From contig CM069457.1 in the NCBI GenBank assembly GCA_035610835.1, forward strand, positions 42,263,319-42,327,318: a stretch of DNA of 64,000 nucleotides, written 5' to 3'. Under the pieces are notes generated by a model that saw nothing but the letters and a program-made list of their open reading frames with translations, ran no database searches and was not told the DNA's origin. The stretch comes from Ophiura sarsii. Lineage: Eukaryota > Echinodermata > Ophiuroidea > Amphilepidida > Ophiuridae. Made by a program: the position numbers and the translations under genes. Shown piece by piece: positions 11,799-23,540 of this stretch (positions are counted from its first letter, which is position 1; every line of letters begins with the position of its first letter).

Positions 11799-13061
11799 CA
11801 CGAATCGTCGTTCGAATATCATATGCCTATCACATTTTCTTCTTACAATTATACAGCTAATACACACATTTTACGTTTAAAGGAATCATATTATATAGAC
11901 CCTAAAGAAAACGAGGCGAACAATGTAATGTTTACTTTCTTCGCTTCCCTTTTGTTTCCTACTTTCTTTACGTGATATCGATGTCTTCCATCAACGATAG
12001 GAAGGCACCAATTGGTAAATAGGGTCTAATAGAGCCCCAGTTGAATCTGTCTGAGCTTAATTAATAGAGAATGGGCAGATTAGTGCTGGGGATACTGGAT
12101 GGTATATTGTCGATTTATGTGATTGATAAGCCAATTTATTTGGTATATTGCCCGCTTGATGACGTATTGTGTTTCATCAATATTGATTATCACTAACAAT
12201 CAATATCCAATAACATTCGTTATCCAAAAGCATTGATAGAACCCTGCAATTACTTTTAACTAAATTCTGTTTTAATCAAAAACTAATCGAAACTAACGGA
12301 CAACTTCAGAGATTACATGAATTCAAATACAGTTTAGACATTTCGTCGATATTTTGGACAAACAGAGTAAACATTATTTTGTTCAATAACAGACTGGCCT
12401 TGTGTTGCTTCCAACACCGTTAGACTTTACAAGACGCGTTCCCACCGTGTCTGTTAGAACCAGGACGTGGACTCTATGCTACACCGAGTCTACTTGAAAG
12501 CCCAACGCCCTATGTCATCCCGGATGTAGCATCGAGACCACTTAAATGAGGTAGTCTCGATACTACGACATGGTACCACATGCCTAATGAGAATGCGATG
12601 TGTAAGTTGACTTGGACCTAGGTACGACTCCACATAGCTATCACTGTCTATAGTGGGAACACGACCTTATTCAGGCCACTGATTCTTCGGGTAGGTCACT
12701 TGTAAACGACTTAAATAGAGGCCCTGTATTTGACGTTGTTTACTGGAATCATAGGGGTTGCTGAACTTTGTTCGCACAAAACTATAAAAAGCTAAACATC
12801 CCATTTCACTCATGCGAGTTAACGTCACTTTCATAAATGCCGCGTCGATGCAATGAATTATCTGAATGGACTGCAATACGCCATTATCCCGATGAATGAC
12901 ACATGGTTGAGGATTCCTTGCTATAAAGCCGATCAATGACAAAACGTGCATGGTTTCTATCTATAGGTGTCACGTAGCTAGAAGATAACTGTGCCTATCT
13001 TCCCCACTTCCCCATCAAGCAGAGTTCAATCAATCATCAACGTTATACAGTAATCACACAA
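11799..13061. other. No gene recognised; one hairpin at 12526-12566
   Basis: The only structure seen is an imperfect hairpin at 12526-12538 against 12553-12566 (GTAGCATCGAGAC with one mismatch). The long minus-strand frame at 12667-12951 has no recognisable protein character. Confidence 0.45.
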
Positions 13062-13280
13062 CGAGGGTTGAGCGCCAAAAGGCCGTAACTCAAGAAATGC
13101 TCTTTTGAGATAACCGACTTCCAAATATTTGGGACTCATTACAATACACTGTAGCGACCAACTTATAACTCTGAGTTATCTTTTTATGGTTCTAAAAATC
13201 TCGGTTATATGGATTATTTTTGTACCAAAATATCTATTTGCCCAAAAATTGAGTCACGGCCTTCTGGCGCTCAACCCTCG
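13062..13280. mobile_element. MITE with 32-bp inverted ends
   Basis: The left end CGAGGGTTGAGCGCCAAAAG and the right end match as inverted repeats over about 32 bp with two mismatches, continuing GCCGTAACTCAA. The interior is AT-rich and non-coding. I could not see a target duplication, so the superfamily is open. Confidence 0.75.
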
Positions 13281-13800
13281 ATATAAGACAAGGTGACTTA
13301 CATGGAATGATATATAATTGAACAAATATGTATTATTCTGCTTTAACATATAGAATATTAACGATCAAACAGTTTATCACATTGGCCCCAACGAATGTGC
13401 ACACTGCACCACGGTTGATTTTGGGCAGCGTGTCCGTGCGAAAAGAATTGCCAATATCCTAAAAGGATTGTCTAGTATCAGACAACTAGAGCGCTTAAAG
13501 GTGACACACTTCGCAAGGAATAGCATTTGATTTGATGACAAGTCTCCTTGTGTAGCTGTGTCGACGTAACTAGAACAAGTGGGTATACAATGACATACAA
13601 GTGACGTTATCTCGACAACACATCAATAGATTGTAGTCACATTTGGCAGAATGAAAGTCGACGTGTCATGAAATTATCTTAGATATCAAGAAGATGAAAG
13701 GTATTGATATGTATTTCATTAGAAATCACTCTGGAATTCAGTGGAGTGTCACTGTTGTTTGACACGGCTGTGTTCAAGTACACCAACGTAGAATGCCTTA

Positions 13801-14225
13801 GGGAGCAGTTCCATTTATACGCGATAAATTTATCGCGACTGTACCGGGGCCTGATATGTTTTGGACCCGATGTTTTTCAAGTTGATACGCGCTAAAATAG
13901 ACATCGGGGCACGATACGAGGCCTCTGCCATACCCTGGGGTATGCTCCCAAAATATAAATGTCATCAATAACATTATCTCTAAAAACATGAAATGCTGAA
14001 TTTGTACCTTACAACTAGAATAAATAACCCGAAGCTCTATTTACATACCGACCACTTATCTTTCGTTATGGTTATATTTAAACAAGCGGTAATACGCTAC
14101 TCGATAAATAATCCTTTGCTACTCGCAACTGTACGCGCTAAAAATCTCATCGGGGCCTGATAAAAAACTCATCGGGGCCCGGAACATTCTCGCAATTTTT
14201 ATCGCGTACAAATGGAACTGCTCCC
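13801..14225. mobile_element. PIF/Harbinger-like MITE, GGGAGC ends
   Basis: The ends GGGAGCAGTTCCATTT and AAATGGAACTGCTCCC are inverted repeats that continue into TACGCGATAAA. TTA flanks both sides (13798-13800 and 14226-14228). The interior repeats ATCGGGGCCTGAT-like words in both halves. No transposase frame is present. Confidence 0.85.
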
Positions 14226-15050
14226 TTACATGACATGATATTTCCGATTTGTATTCCAGTCATTCGGATTCTGTGTTGGCAGTGACGTATACACTGTCCA
14301 ATTGCAACGGATGGTCTTCCGAAGGGGGGTGCCCTTACTTATTCTCTGGCCCTAAAAGGCTCAGATAACTTGGCTAATGGATATAGGTACTATAGTCGGA
14401 TTTATAATTGAATGAACACTTTAAAGCAGCGTAGTGCGTACATTGCGTGAAGCTCGCATATCCGCAAGTGTGATCATTTCGGGCGCGATCATCTTTGTGC
14501 TGCGTGACTGTTGTTCGTTCAATTATTAATTTGACTATAGTTGGGAAACTTATTGCGCACATTTTAGTAGGACAATTTTTGGGAAGTGGTTTAGTCATGA
14601 CAGTGGTGAGTTTCAAAGTGTTCCCAGGGTATGTTTTTCAAAAAGGTATGTTTTTTTTCTTCAGATCCTGTGGAGAAAATGATACGGAAATGTAACTGTC
14701 ATATTAGAAGAGACAATTACGTACATTGTCCACTAAAAGTAAGGTCATACGGGGTCATATTTGTCCCATGTGATTTTAAGAGAGTAACTTCCATTGGTAT
14801 TAATCACATAAGCATGAGAGGTATAATTTCGAAAATATAGGGAGAGGGTTGCATCCACTACAAGGAATACTAGTTCAAAATACAGCTTGTCATTTTGATA
14901 AAAATGATAAAGGGTGTAATATTTACGCCACTACACCATAAAAAATCATACAGCCAGGAACTATCTCCACGTACATGCTACGGAATTATTTGGATGACGT
15001 CATCGTCTGAGCTGATATGTGGGTACGAAATCGCTGACCGGGCAAGCGTT
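14226..15050. other. No feature recognised
   Basis: Mixed-composition sequence with several short open frames, none resembling a known protein, and no clear repeat structure. Confidence 0.4.
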
Positions 15051-15120
15051 GGGAGCTTAGCTCAGTGTGTAAGGACCCGTCGCTGGGGTGCGGATGGTCC
15101 GGGGATCACATCTGGATGGG
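15051..15120 (+). repeat. tRNA-like SINE fragment, degenerate
   Basis: GGGAGCTTAGCTCAGTGTG resembles a tRNA 5' half with an A box, and GGTCCGGGGATCACATC could be a decayed B box about 40 bp downstream. The cloverleaf does not close, so this is at best a SINE head. A C-rich tract follows at 15160-15179. Confidence 0.35.
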
Positions 15121-15280
15121 TTTCGCTGCGGTTTGTTGGGTAAAAAGCTCATACTTTGTCCCCCCCCCCCCCCTCCCCCGATCTACACGAACCGTGTGAG
15201 TTAGGGTTAATGCATTTCAATGTCGATGTTGACAATTGCTTTAACTATTATTAAAGCAAACCTGTTGCGCTATAAATAAA

Positions 15281-15986
15281 TCTCAGTTTTCCTGTTTAAT
15301 TGAAGATCTAAGTATCTTTGCGGACATTGAGAACTGCACTATAGGTGGTGGAACCGTGCCTCCGTGTGTCATTGCCACATCGCAAAAGCCGGACATCGTT
15401 CTGGTTTGGTCCACCGAGAAAATAATCATCCTCTTCGAATTTACCGTGCCATTCGAACCCAACATTATTAATGCCCATCAAACAGCGTTCGCGTTAAGTG
15501 GTTGCCCGGTTGCCCGGGACACCCAAAATTAGCACCGGGCAACCAACATGTACTTATATGGTTGCCCGGTGGGCAACCAATTCTTTTACAAGAAGTGAAA
15601 CACTTAACACATGCATTTAAATATTTTACAGAACGGGCAACCAAAAAATCTGCCGGGCAACCATAATTTCCTGCTTGGTTGCCCGGCGGGCAACCAGATT
15701 TTTTTCCTTAATTCGGACGCTGCCATCAAACAAAGATCGACCGATACTCATCTTTGGTCTCTAACATAGCTGACACAGGCTTTGATTGCTCATTAATCGC
15801 CATTGAGATCGGCTCAAGGGGTTTGATTGACCCGGACGATAAGAAGAGGATGAATTTTTTTCTTCAGGCAACTGAAAAGCTCCACAAAATATTCTGAACT
15901 CAAAAGCAAAATGTCAACATACCTCTTCATATTCAATCTACAATGCCAGACATGAGCCGGAGTGGAATCTCCAGGAGTTCATTTAG
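15281..15986 (+). pseudogene. C-terminal part of a retroelement polyprotein, interrupted
   Basis: The first segment (about 15281-15482) encodes GGGTVPP, then QKPDIVLVW and FEFTVPFE. After a 240-bp insertion, the second segment (from about 15723) encodes IEIGSRGLIDPDDKKR and stops at 15895-15897. A frame-shifted tail encodes ARHEPEW and stops at 15984-15986. This order of motifs is familiar from the C-terminal region of non-LTR retroelement proteins in invertebrate genomes. The PD...E pattern is reminiscent of restriction-like nucleases, but that is inference. The insertion plus one target copy is 248 bp, which accounts exactly for the frame difference between the segments. Upstream domains are missing. 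The adjacent GTT microsatellite is probably the element's 3' tail. Confidence 0.75.
15483..15722. mobile_element. hAT-type MITE built of GGTTGCCCGG palindromes
   Basis: The ends CAGCGTTCGCGTTAA and TTAATTCGGACGCTG are imperfect inverted repeats. The 8-bp CCATCAAA is repeated exactly on both sides (15475-15482 and 15723-15730), which fits hAT elements. Inside, GGTTGCCCGG and its complement CCGGGCAACC occur many times, often as the palindrome-like unit GGTTGCCCGGTGGGCAACC. It interrupts a retroelement frame. Confidence 0.85.
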
Positions 15987-16007
15987 ATGTATCATGCCGC
16001 CATGATA

Positions 16008-16008
16008 G

Positions 16009-16076
<68 letters not shown>
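16008..16076 (+). repeat. (GTT)23 microsatellite
   Basis: A pure trinucleotide run of 69 bp, lying about 20 bp after the last stop of the retroelement fragment. It generates poly-Val and poly-Cys runs in two overlapping open frames, which are artefacts. Confidence 0.95.
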
Positions 16077-16077
<1 letters not shown>

Positions 16078-16848
16078 TGCTTATAAATTCCGTTATTTTG
16101 CTTTCTTTCAATACTGTATTAATTTGTATGTTCTTGTGTTATGTAACTCCCATGCCTGGGGTCAGCATAGGCCCTAGATGTTCTTGGGTTTGTGTGTTTG
16201 CTTCTTTATATTGTTTTAATAAAGAATATGAAATAAAAAATGGACCCCTTTTAAAATACGTTGGCATATTGATCCTATTTTATGTTTGATCCCACAATCG
16301 ACTTCGTTGTTATCAATACATTCGTTATGAACAAATACACGTCCCATAAACTTTAAACTGATACTGTTATACATCTAGTATGTTTCTTCCTAACAAAATC
16401 TTAATTGATCAATCAGGTTTCTAATATGTCATTTGGTCAGATTGTCAAATTTCGGCTAATGTAATACTCCACAGGGAATAGGGACACTTTATAAAACGAC
16501 AAAACCAATGTAACTTAGCTCCAATTTCAATTACTGGACGATGATTGTCATGAAATCCTATATTTCTTCAGTAGGACCTTACATCGCATTATGGCATTAT
16601 CATTCGTTACAAGCTGAACTCCACCGGTCATACTTTACATGAAGGTATAGGATTTCATGTCCTGGATGATAACTTTTTTTCCCGTAGTTACCATTTTAAT
16701 TAGAACATCGTAGCTAGTACGCGGTTCACAGAAAGCCCACTGTGCTCTATACAGATTCGACTTACGCACTTAGTATTATGTGTGTAAATAAATTGGCTTT
16801 TTCCCGTTAATATCTATATCGGATTAAAATTCCTAACCATGGCAGCCA

Positions 16849-16921
16849 ACTCCTCGTTGTCTAGTGGTGTAGGAAAAGGTCTCATAAGCAGAACGTACCT
16901 GTTTCGAATCCTGGTGTGGCA
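16849..16921 (+). repeat. tRNA-Met-like pseudogene or SINE head
   Basis: GTCTCATAAGC looks like the anticodon arm of an elongator Met tRNA (CAT in the loop CTCATAA), and GTTTCGAATCCTGG is a good B box. The D arm and acceptor stem do not pair properly. It is a decayed tRNA-derived sequence rather than a working tRNA gene. Confidence 0.45.
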
Positions 16922-17493
16922 TACGTTTGTGCAACTATACTTTGTTTGATATTTTTCGAAGTAAATATATGTGCAAGTCCAAGTTATTATACACGATTGC
17001 ATTGCAACATGTGATTGGATTCAAATGTTAACTACGGAAAAGGAATTCGTGCCCCGAAGGATTACGTACTGCTAGTGCATCATTCGCGCCAATTACGGAA
17101 ACACATCTGCACATACCCTACTTTTTAACGTGAAACACATTGGATACCCCGACACCATTCCATCAATTACAGGAAGTGGGTTTGCCGGGGGTTCACGTGG
17201 GTGTTTTCATTAATCGCATCGTTGACGAAGATTCCTGGCACCTTTATGCAAAAGCTAGTGTATACATGAAATGGAACAGTACTAAGATGTACAAACTATG
17301 CCATGTATTCGTTATTTGTTTCCCTCTTTTTTACTATTCAGGCAGTTTGAGCATATCGCTGTTAAGGCTAGTCATATCATATTAACACATGTAATAAAAT
17401 GAAATTGAACCAGTCATTGGCGCCAACTAAATGACCGTACCTGTGACATTCGAGATATGATTGCTTGATAGTCCCAAAGGATTAGTACGTATT

Positions 17494-17566
17494 AGGACCA
17501 AAACAGATCAAACAAATTGCGTTTGTAGAAAAAGCCATTGACCGATTTGGTCCATATATAAGGACC
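17494..17566 (+). repeat. Dispersed repeat, copy 2
   Basis: Diverged copy of 10494-10569. It shares AGATCAAACAA, GCGTTTG and ATTTGGTCCA followed by AAGGACC. Confidence 0.55.
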
Positions 17567-18103
17567 GTTAGATTGTCTCCTAATGTTTACTCATTCTATT
17601 TCTCAATATCTTATTGACTTTCGCCATTTTAACATGTCCGACACATTTGTTTAATTTTGCAACCGTTTTCTAGGACACTCAGCGTAGGGGAAAATTACCT
17701 CATAACCTAAACATGTCAGAATTGTAGTTATACGAGGTTGGGCTCACTGTATATTATCACGATCGGTCAATATATCGGTATGATACAGATAACGAGGCGT
17801 GAGCTGACAGTCGAATATGTTTCAGCGTAATTGTTTACAGTTTGACAAATTAGTGCGGTTATTAATTAGTTTAATATGGTCGATTAACACTACGTTATCG
17901 ACTGTAAGTGAAAACCTATACGTTTGTGTGGATATAACTGTCTTGATGACGCAACGTGTTACATAGTTGAATATTACAATCAATAGTTTTCCATTTGAAA
18001 AATAACAAAACATCAATTCAGCTTTGGAACCATCTTGAATTAATCATACCATTTTAATTTTAATCAAATGTATGTAAGCGTTATAAGTTACCAAACTACA
18101 ATG

Positions 18104-18362
18104 TTAGAAAAAAGTGTTCGAACACTTAGTAGGCCTAATGTAAAGTCATCCCCCTTTCCCCCCTGATCAATGTTGAGTCGCCCAACTTGCTAAACATCAG
18201 CCCGTGGCCTAGCAACATTGATTGGTGGGGGGAGGGGAGGGGTATATTGAAGGGGGCTTTCAGGCTAGCAGATGCAAATTGGTATTTTCACATGACTCTA
18301 AAAATGCGTACTATAGGGTAATTAAACGGTGCAAACAATGGTCAGTGTTCGAACACCTTTTT
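18104..18362. repeat. Foldback with GTGTTCGAACAC at both ends
   Basis: AAGTGTTCGAACAC near 18110 and GTGTTCGAACACCTT near 18340 bracket the segment. Inside, TGATCAATGTTG near 18162 pairs with CAACATTGATTGG near 18212 and continues into C-run against G-run. It may be a MITE; no clear target duplication was seen. Confidence 0.45.
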
Positions 18363-18557
18363 TCTATGATTGTAGATGTGTTATCTTTTCTTATGTTGCT
18401 TCAAATGGTGGTGAAAAGAACTGCACCCATCTGCTTCAGAATAACTGAGATTAGTGAAAGGTGGGGTACATAGCAAATCAATGTAATTTGTGTGTGAACA
18501 ATTGTTTAATGGGCAATGAACAACAGTTCTATCTATATAGTCACATTAGATTGCGTT

Positions 18558-18865
18558 CAACAAACAAACAAGCACGACAGTACTGATAATTCTTTTGAAT
18601 ACATAATAATATCGTTGCAGATAGCAAATCACTTTTTTTCTTTCGTTATTTCTAGACATAAAACAACTAGTTGTATGGTAACAGCTAAGGGACAGCTACT
18701 TTGGATACATCAACAAACAAACAAACAAGCACGACAACTATACCAGTAATGCTTTAAAAAAACCACAATATATCGTCGCAGATAGCAAATCAGTTTTTTC
18801 GATATCTCATCTACGTAAAATAACTAGGTGCACCGTAATAGCTAAGGCCATTTACTTTGGATACG
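18558..18865 (+). repeat. Tandem duplication, about 154 bp units
   Basis: 18558-18710 and 18711-18865 are diverged direct copies. Both begin CAACAAACAAACAA with AGCACGACA, contain GCAGATAGCAAATCA, and end CTACTTTGGATAC or TTTACTTTGGATAC. Confidence 0.75.
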
Positions 18866-19031
18866 CCATTAAAGGCAGCGGGAGGTTAGTGTGATTTCCA
18901 AATACAGGAGTGACTGTTCAATTAAATAGAAAAGTTCAGCAAAAGAAAGCAATGGTTCGGTAACACACGTGAATGGACTGGTTTGAGTCTGATATATAGC
19001 ACAATAGAGAGCATCTTGGAAACAATGATAA

Positions 19032-19152
19032 GGGAGCAGATCAAAACTCGACCGCCCGGCAACCACCGGTTCCGTGCAGTTCCGTTAGCCGGTTTCTATT
19101 GTTCTAAACAATGATATGCGGTTGCCACGCGGTCGAGTTTTGATTTGCTCCC
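19032..19152. mobile_element. PIF/Harbinger-like short MITE, GGGAGC ends
   Basis: The ends GGGAGCAGATCAAAACTC and GAGTTTTGATTTGCTCCC are inverted repeats, and the pairing extends to GACCGC and GGTTGCC. TAA flanks both sides (19029-19031 and 19153-19155). At 121 bp it is almost entirely hairpin. Confidence 0.8.
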
Positions 19153-19402
19153 TAACAAGATTCGAGCAAGGACGGTTTGTTTCGAGCGTATGACAGCTGT
19201 AGTATATTGGTAATCGTAAAGTCAACCCAGCATCGGGAACAGTGTACACTTGAACTGTTGTTTTGCTTCCGTGCCATTAGATCTCTACAGATGTGTGGTC
19301 AGCATAAGACGTGTTACCGAGAATAATGTAGTGTTTATATTGAACTAATAGTAATAAGTGTTTCTCTGAATGAGATTTCTACATTTAGTTTGTGTGTATT
19401 TA

Positions 19403-19636
19403 GGGCTCTTGCCCTTTTACAAGTAGAGGAAAGCTCGAGGAATGAGCGGGGAAAAAAGCGCGATCCTTTTTTCTATATTGTAAACAGGAGTGACAAAGGA
19501 TTGGTGATTAAAGGATCCATTCAGTGAGGTATTAATCTCCGATCCTTTGTCACTCCATTTAATAATATTGAAAAAGGATCGCGCTTTCCCCGCTCTTTCC
19601 TCGAGTTCACCTCTACTTGTGTTTGGGAAAGAGCAC
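19403..19636. mobile_element. PIF/Harbinger-like MITE, GGGCTCTTGCCC ends, copy 2
   Basis: Same family as 11494-11795: GGGCTCTTGCCC at the left, a mutated complement (GGGAAAGAGCAC) at the right, and TTA on both sides (19400-19402 and 19637-19639). It is shorter because it lacks the extra internal end copy. Confidence 0.8.
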
Positions 19637-19750
19637 TTACTTTACTAAGTGTTATAGAATATGAAAACAGCCAGTTGTCAAAACTGTTTTAGGCATACGG
19701 CAAGGTAGGACAATACATACCGTCTATCAAAGTCAGGTACACCAACCATG

Positions 19751-20056
19751 TGTGGCGCAGTGGGTAGAGCACTGGATTCATGATCTAAAGGTTGTGGGTT
19801 CGAGTCCCGCTGTGGTCAACATGTTGTGCTCTTGAGTAAGGCACTTCACCGCAATTACTCCTCTCTAACCAGGTGTATTTAAATGGGTACCGGCATTCTT
19901 CAGTGCTGGGAAGGTAACAGACTAGCTGTGGAGGAGGTGTAGCGAGCCCCACACAGCAACATTATAAAAAGGAATGAGTCTGGCCCTATCACTTTGAAAG
20001 AGAGATGGGCACTCCGCTCCTGGTATTACAGGATCGACCGCCTTTACCTTTACCTT
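19751..20056 (+). mobile_element. tRNA-derived SINE with 11-bp TSD
   Basis: The 5' head is tRNA-like: TGGCGCAGTGGGTAGAGC (A box), a CAT-containing anticodon loop, and GGGTTCGAGTCCCGC (B box). The body carries GAGTAAGGCACTTCACC and AAATGGGTACCGGCA. The 3' end is a short CTTTAC repeat. CACCAACCATG is duplicated exactly on both sides (19740-19750 and 20057-20067), so the full insertion is defined. Confidence 0.9.
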
Positions 20057-20306
20057 CACCAACCATGGACACACATCCGCCTACCCATATATTTCGGACA
20101 GGACGCGTACCTCAATACATAGACTACCCAATATCTTATATGACTGTCTACCACCAGATTCACAGACAGCCCCCAGGCTAGCAGACAATGAATAGCGTTT
20201 GACTAGATGACAGGTCTTCTTACACAGCCATTTTCTCGTGCCCGTCATCATGGTTCCTCGGCTGCAAGTACCTGTCCAGTGTCCTAATGCATAACATACT
20301 TCTTAA

Positions 20307-20547
20307 CGCTTTCAACGCGGCTACTAGTTTTACCATATGCAAAACAATTTTTTTTTAGAAACCTTTCCCAAATTCCAAAGGCTATCTCAAGAATTACTGA
20401 ACCAATACTAGGAATGTGTGAACTTATTTCAATGCATTTCTCATGATGACTCCAAATGTAGTGATGAAATTCAATAATGTTTATATTTTTGAAACATTTT
20501 GTGAGTTTTTAGAATGCCGTCTGCAGCTGCCGGCCGCATGGAAAGTG
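20307..20547 (-). mobile_element. TTAA-family repeat, full length
   Basis: Minus-oriented copy of the family. TTAA lies on both sides (20303-20306 and 20548-20551), and the inverted ends are CGCTTTCAACGCGGC and GCCGCATGGAAAGTG. The interior shows the complement of TTTGGAATCACCATGA. Confidence 0.8.
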
Positions 20548-21149
20548 TTAAGTACTAGTGTTCAACTCTTTTTAGATTGTTCCAGAATTATTGATTTGAT
20601 CTTAATGATATAGATCCTAGGTCAAACTTTGGAACTTGGCCCTTCTTCATAAAGCTCAACTTAGGAAGACTTCTTAAATATTTTTTTTCCCAAGTAGACT
20701 TATAAAAAGTTAAGAATAACTCTTTCTTAGTTCATTTAATATTATTCTTAACGTTTAGCAATAAGGTCCAGGAAGTGTAAGCTGTGCTGTACCAAATTTA
20801 CGTTGGTGTAACTTCACCGGTACTTTAGGAAGTACTGCACAAGTAGTGTGTATGACTCATCGTATAAATGACTTGTACGTAAGACTTATACGGTGGGACG
20901 CCAAAGTAATATTTTGCATCACCATACCTATACGCAACCTTAAACATTGAACTGAGACCAGTTAAAATATTGTTAACTTTACGATATATTTGCATTTGTT
21001 TAGTCCCATTTTCATTAGTGCTTGCACGTATGGACCATTACCATACCTTAGCGACTCTCGTATAAGTCTTGCGTACAAGTCTTGCATTTTGGCCTTAATA
21101 GTACCTTTCCAGTACCCGGACATGTATTGATAGCAGAGTTATAATGGTG

Positions 21150-21316
21150 CCGGTGTGAAAGGAGCAATGTTCCCCCTGGGGCCATAGTCCGACCTCCATA
21201 AACATACACGGAATGAAACGTGAAACTAGTGTTGTGTGTATAGATTTCCGACCTATACTTTAATACTGTACAAGGTGGACTATGGCTCTATGGATTTGTC
21301 AGTCCTACTACACCGG
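21150..21316 (-). mobile_element. CCGGTGTG-ended MITE, copy 1
   Basis: One of three copies (also 23541-23717 and 32312-32484). The ends are CCGGTGTGAAAGGAGC and CCTACTACACCGG, with ATAGTCC/GGACTAT just inside. It is in reverse orientation relative to the other two copies. Confidence 0.7.
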
Positions 21317-23142
21317 GTATACGAAAATAGCCGTGGAAGTCGTGCAGATGTAAATAGAGCACCAGACTACAACTGATTTTATCTCGACAACGCAACAATG
21401 GAATGGGGTCAAATTTGACAGTATGAGATTTGAGATGTCGTGAGATTATATCAATTGTATCAGTATCGAAATGTATTTCTTATCACAACCTGTTTATATA
21501 GGCCTATATGTCTCTGATAAGGCTATTCTTATAGCATTACATAGTGAACATAAATAGGTCAATGTACACACAGCTTGGTGAATTGGTTATCCAGGAACGT
21601 CAGCATTCGTATCTCTACATTATCTGTTTGTTTCGCAAATGCTGATTGAGTAAAATTACGTGTGATTTAAAATATGTTTTAAAATTAAATTAAAATTAAA
21701 TTAAAATATAATTAAATTAAAATTAAAAATTGCATATATCTATACAGGGTGAGTCAAGTTAGACTAGTGAAAATTGTAAATACCTATTACGGAATAAACA
21801 GATAACGCTGCATTCTACACCGAGAAAACGAGAGATACACTAGATGGATACAGGAATCCATCTGGATAAGAAGAAGAGGTGAAATAGCCATGAACAATGA
21901 CGGGGGCGGGGCTTATCAAAATAAGTTGAATACATTATTCTTGTTTCTTCCAGGTCAAACGGATTCATACTAAAAAAATACTGAATGTCAGATGTGAGTG
22001 TTAATTGATTCCCATAAAGTGGTTCTTAACATTAACAACATAATCCAGCAGTTCTAATCATTTTTCATGTGGATTGATATGATTCAATCGTTCTCATTCA
22101 AACTATTATTTTGTGGCCAAACCTATTCCATTTTCAGACAAGAAAATGAGACATGTTTAAGAAATCAACCACAGCCATCGTTTTGTAAACATTCAACATT
22201 TCGGTAAAGTGAGGGCTTCAATGATATACATGAACTGATCAATATATTTCCCAGGGTATTGCCAGTAACAAATCTTACAAATATTGTTGACATACCCTGT
22301 ATTATCGCTGTAATTTTGGAACGCTGAAGTATGTCAAAACATATTTTAATCACATATTTCCAGGCATCATGAATATGTCCCGTTTTCCAAAATCGTGACG
22401 TCTTCTGTGTTCAGTGCAGTTACTATATACAATGTCGGCATGTCTACAACGTGATTTCTTTACAAGAACACATTTGACAGGCATATTATCCGCGAAGGTG
22501 CCATCTTTAATAGACACAAGGTTGTCCTGCTACGGGGTTCTTTTAACCTTTTCATCACCGATCATCACTAAGATTGTTGGTGACGTTGACATGGACATCT
22601 TAATCTCGAATTGTTATATTTCGGTCATAGATCGGTCACGCAACTTCAATATCTGATTCTTCCTTAGCGACATTATTTGAGCAGATCTCATTTGTAATAA
22701 GAAAAAAAATTAAATTATATGTACGTAGCTTTTTAATACTGTAAATTAGTTGGTTTTATCTCATGAATAGTATTTAATTGTAATCTAGTCACAATTGTCA
22801 AACATCAAATGATAATTCGATGATTACCTGCTGCAAAAAAAATGTATTGAAACAAGCTGCTGACCAATTTATAAACGATCTGTACACACTTGTGGTAGAG
22901 AACATATATAAGAATTTCATATTTTACAATTTTACCGGGTTTCTATAACATGTATACAGCGGATTAGATCTATGGTATGTTTGAAGAAGACGTTTTTAGA
23001 GTGTAAAGGTTGTCTGTATACCATTATTTATGACGACATTTACCAGTGTGATGACACATTCACGATTTGAAATATAGGACTATTTGTACGTGTAACCGTA
23101 TCAGTAGTAATCAAGGGGACATTAAAGATCCCATTACAGTCT
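21317..23142. other. No gene; AT-repeat at about 21672-21733
   Basis: A run of AAATTAAAATT-type sequence at about 21672-21733 is the only simple repeat. Just downstream, ACAGGGTGAGTCAA at about 21746 looks like the end of a DNA transposon but no partner end was found. Otherwise nothing is recognised. Confidence 0.4.
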
Positions 23143-23345
23143 CACAATCCGGGGGGTACTCGGATTGGGTTGGTAGGGGGTGTGCGGCTGGAGATTCAAA
23201 ACCCCATCCCATTTCTAAGGGTAAAAAACGGTACCCATTTCTAAGGGTTTTGCTTCATTATAGACACAATTTTTGCAAGTTATCGGAAAGTTTTCGCAAA
23301 AATAGACCACATTTTTGCGAAAATAAACCCAATTGTAAAAAATGA
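23143..23345 (+). repeat. Dispersed repeat with GGGGGGTACTCGG start
   Basis: It begins CCGGGGGGTACTCGGATTGG and continues with repeated CCCATTTCTAAGGG and ATTTTTGCGAAAAT-like words. The word structure is that of a dispersed repeat, so the open frame across it is not treated as a gene. Confidence 0.5.
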
Positions 23346-23540
23346 CACATTATTGGTGATTTTCCAGCACAAAATCATCCCCGTTTACCGGGCTGACAAT
23401 ATGGATCACATTCTAAATGCCATTATTCATACTTCAAATGGGCGTTTCGGGAGGTATTATCCGCCTATACATCATATGTGCCAATTTCAGACAACGCATT
23501 CTTACTTGGGCCCCATGTCAATGTAAAACGAATACAATAG

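Larger units (their letters stand above)
16077..18103. other. Mostly unannotated AT-rich sequence
   Basis: Apart from the tRNA-like piece at 16849-16921, the CCATCAATTACAGG motif at about 17157 and the dispersed repeat at 17494-17566, I see no gene or repeat. Confidence 0.4.

Noticed and set aside
15962..16289. Two long overlapping open frames with poly-Cys and poly-Val runs
   Set aside because: They are made by the (GTT)23 microsatellite and the flanking sequence gives no protein signal.
19751..19820. A functional Met tRNA gene
   Set aside because: It has A and B boxes, but it is the head of a SINE with a defined target duplication, and the acceptor stem is not properly paired.
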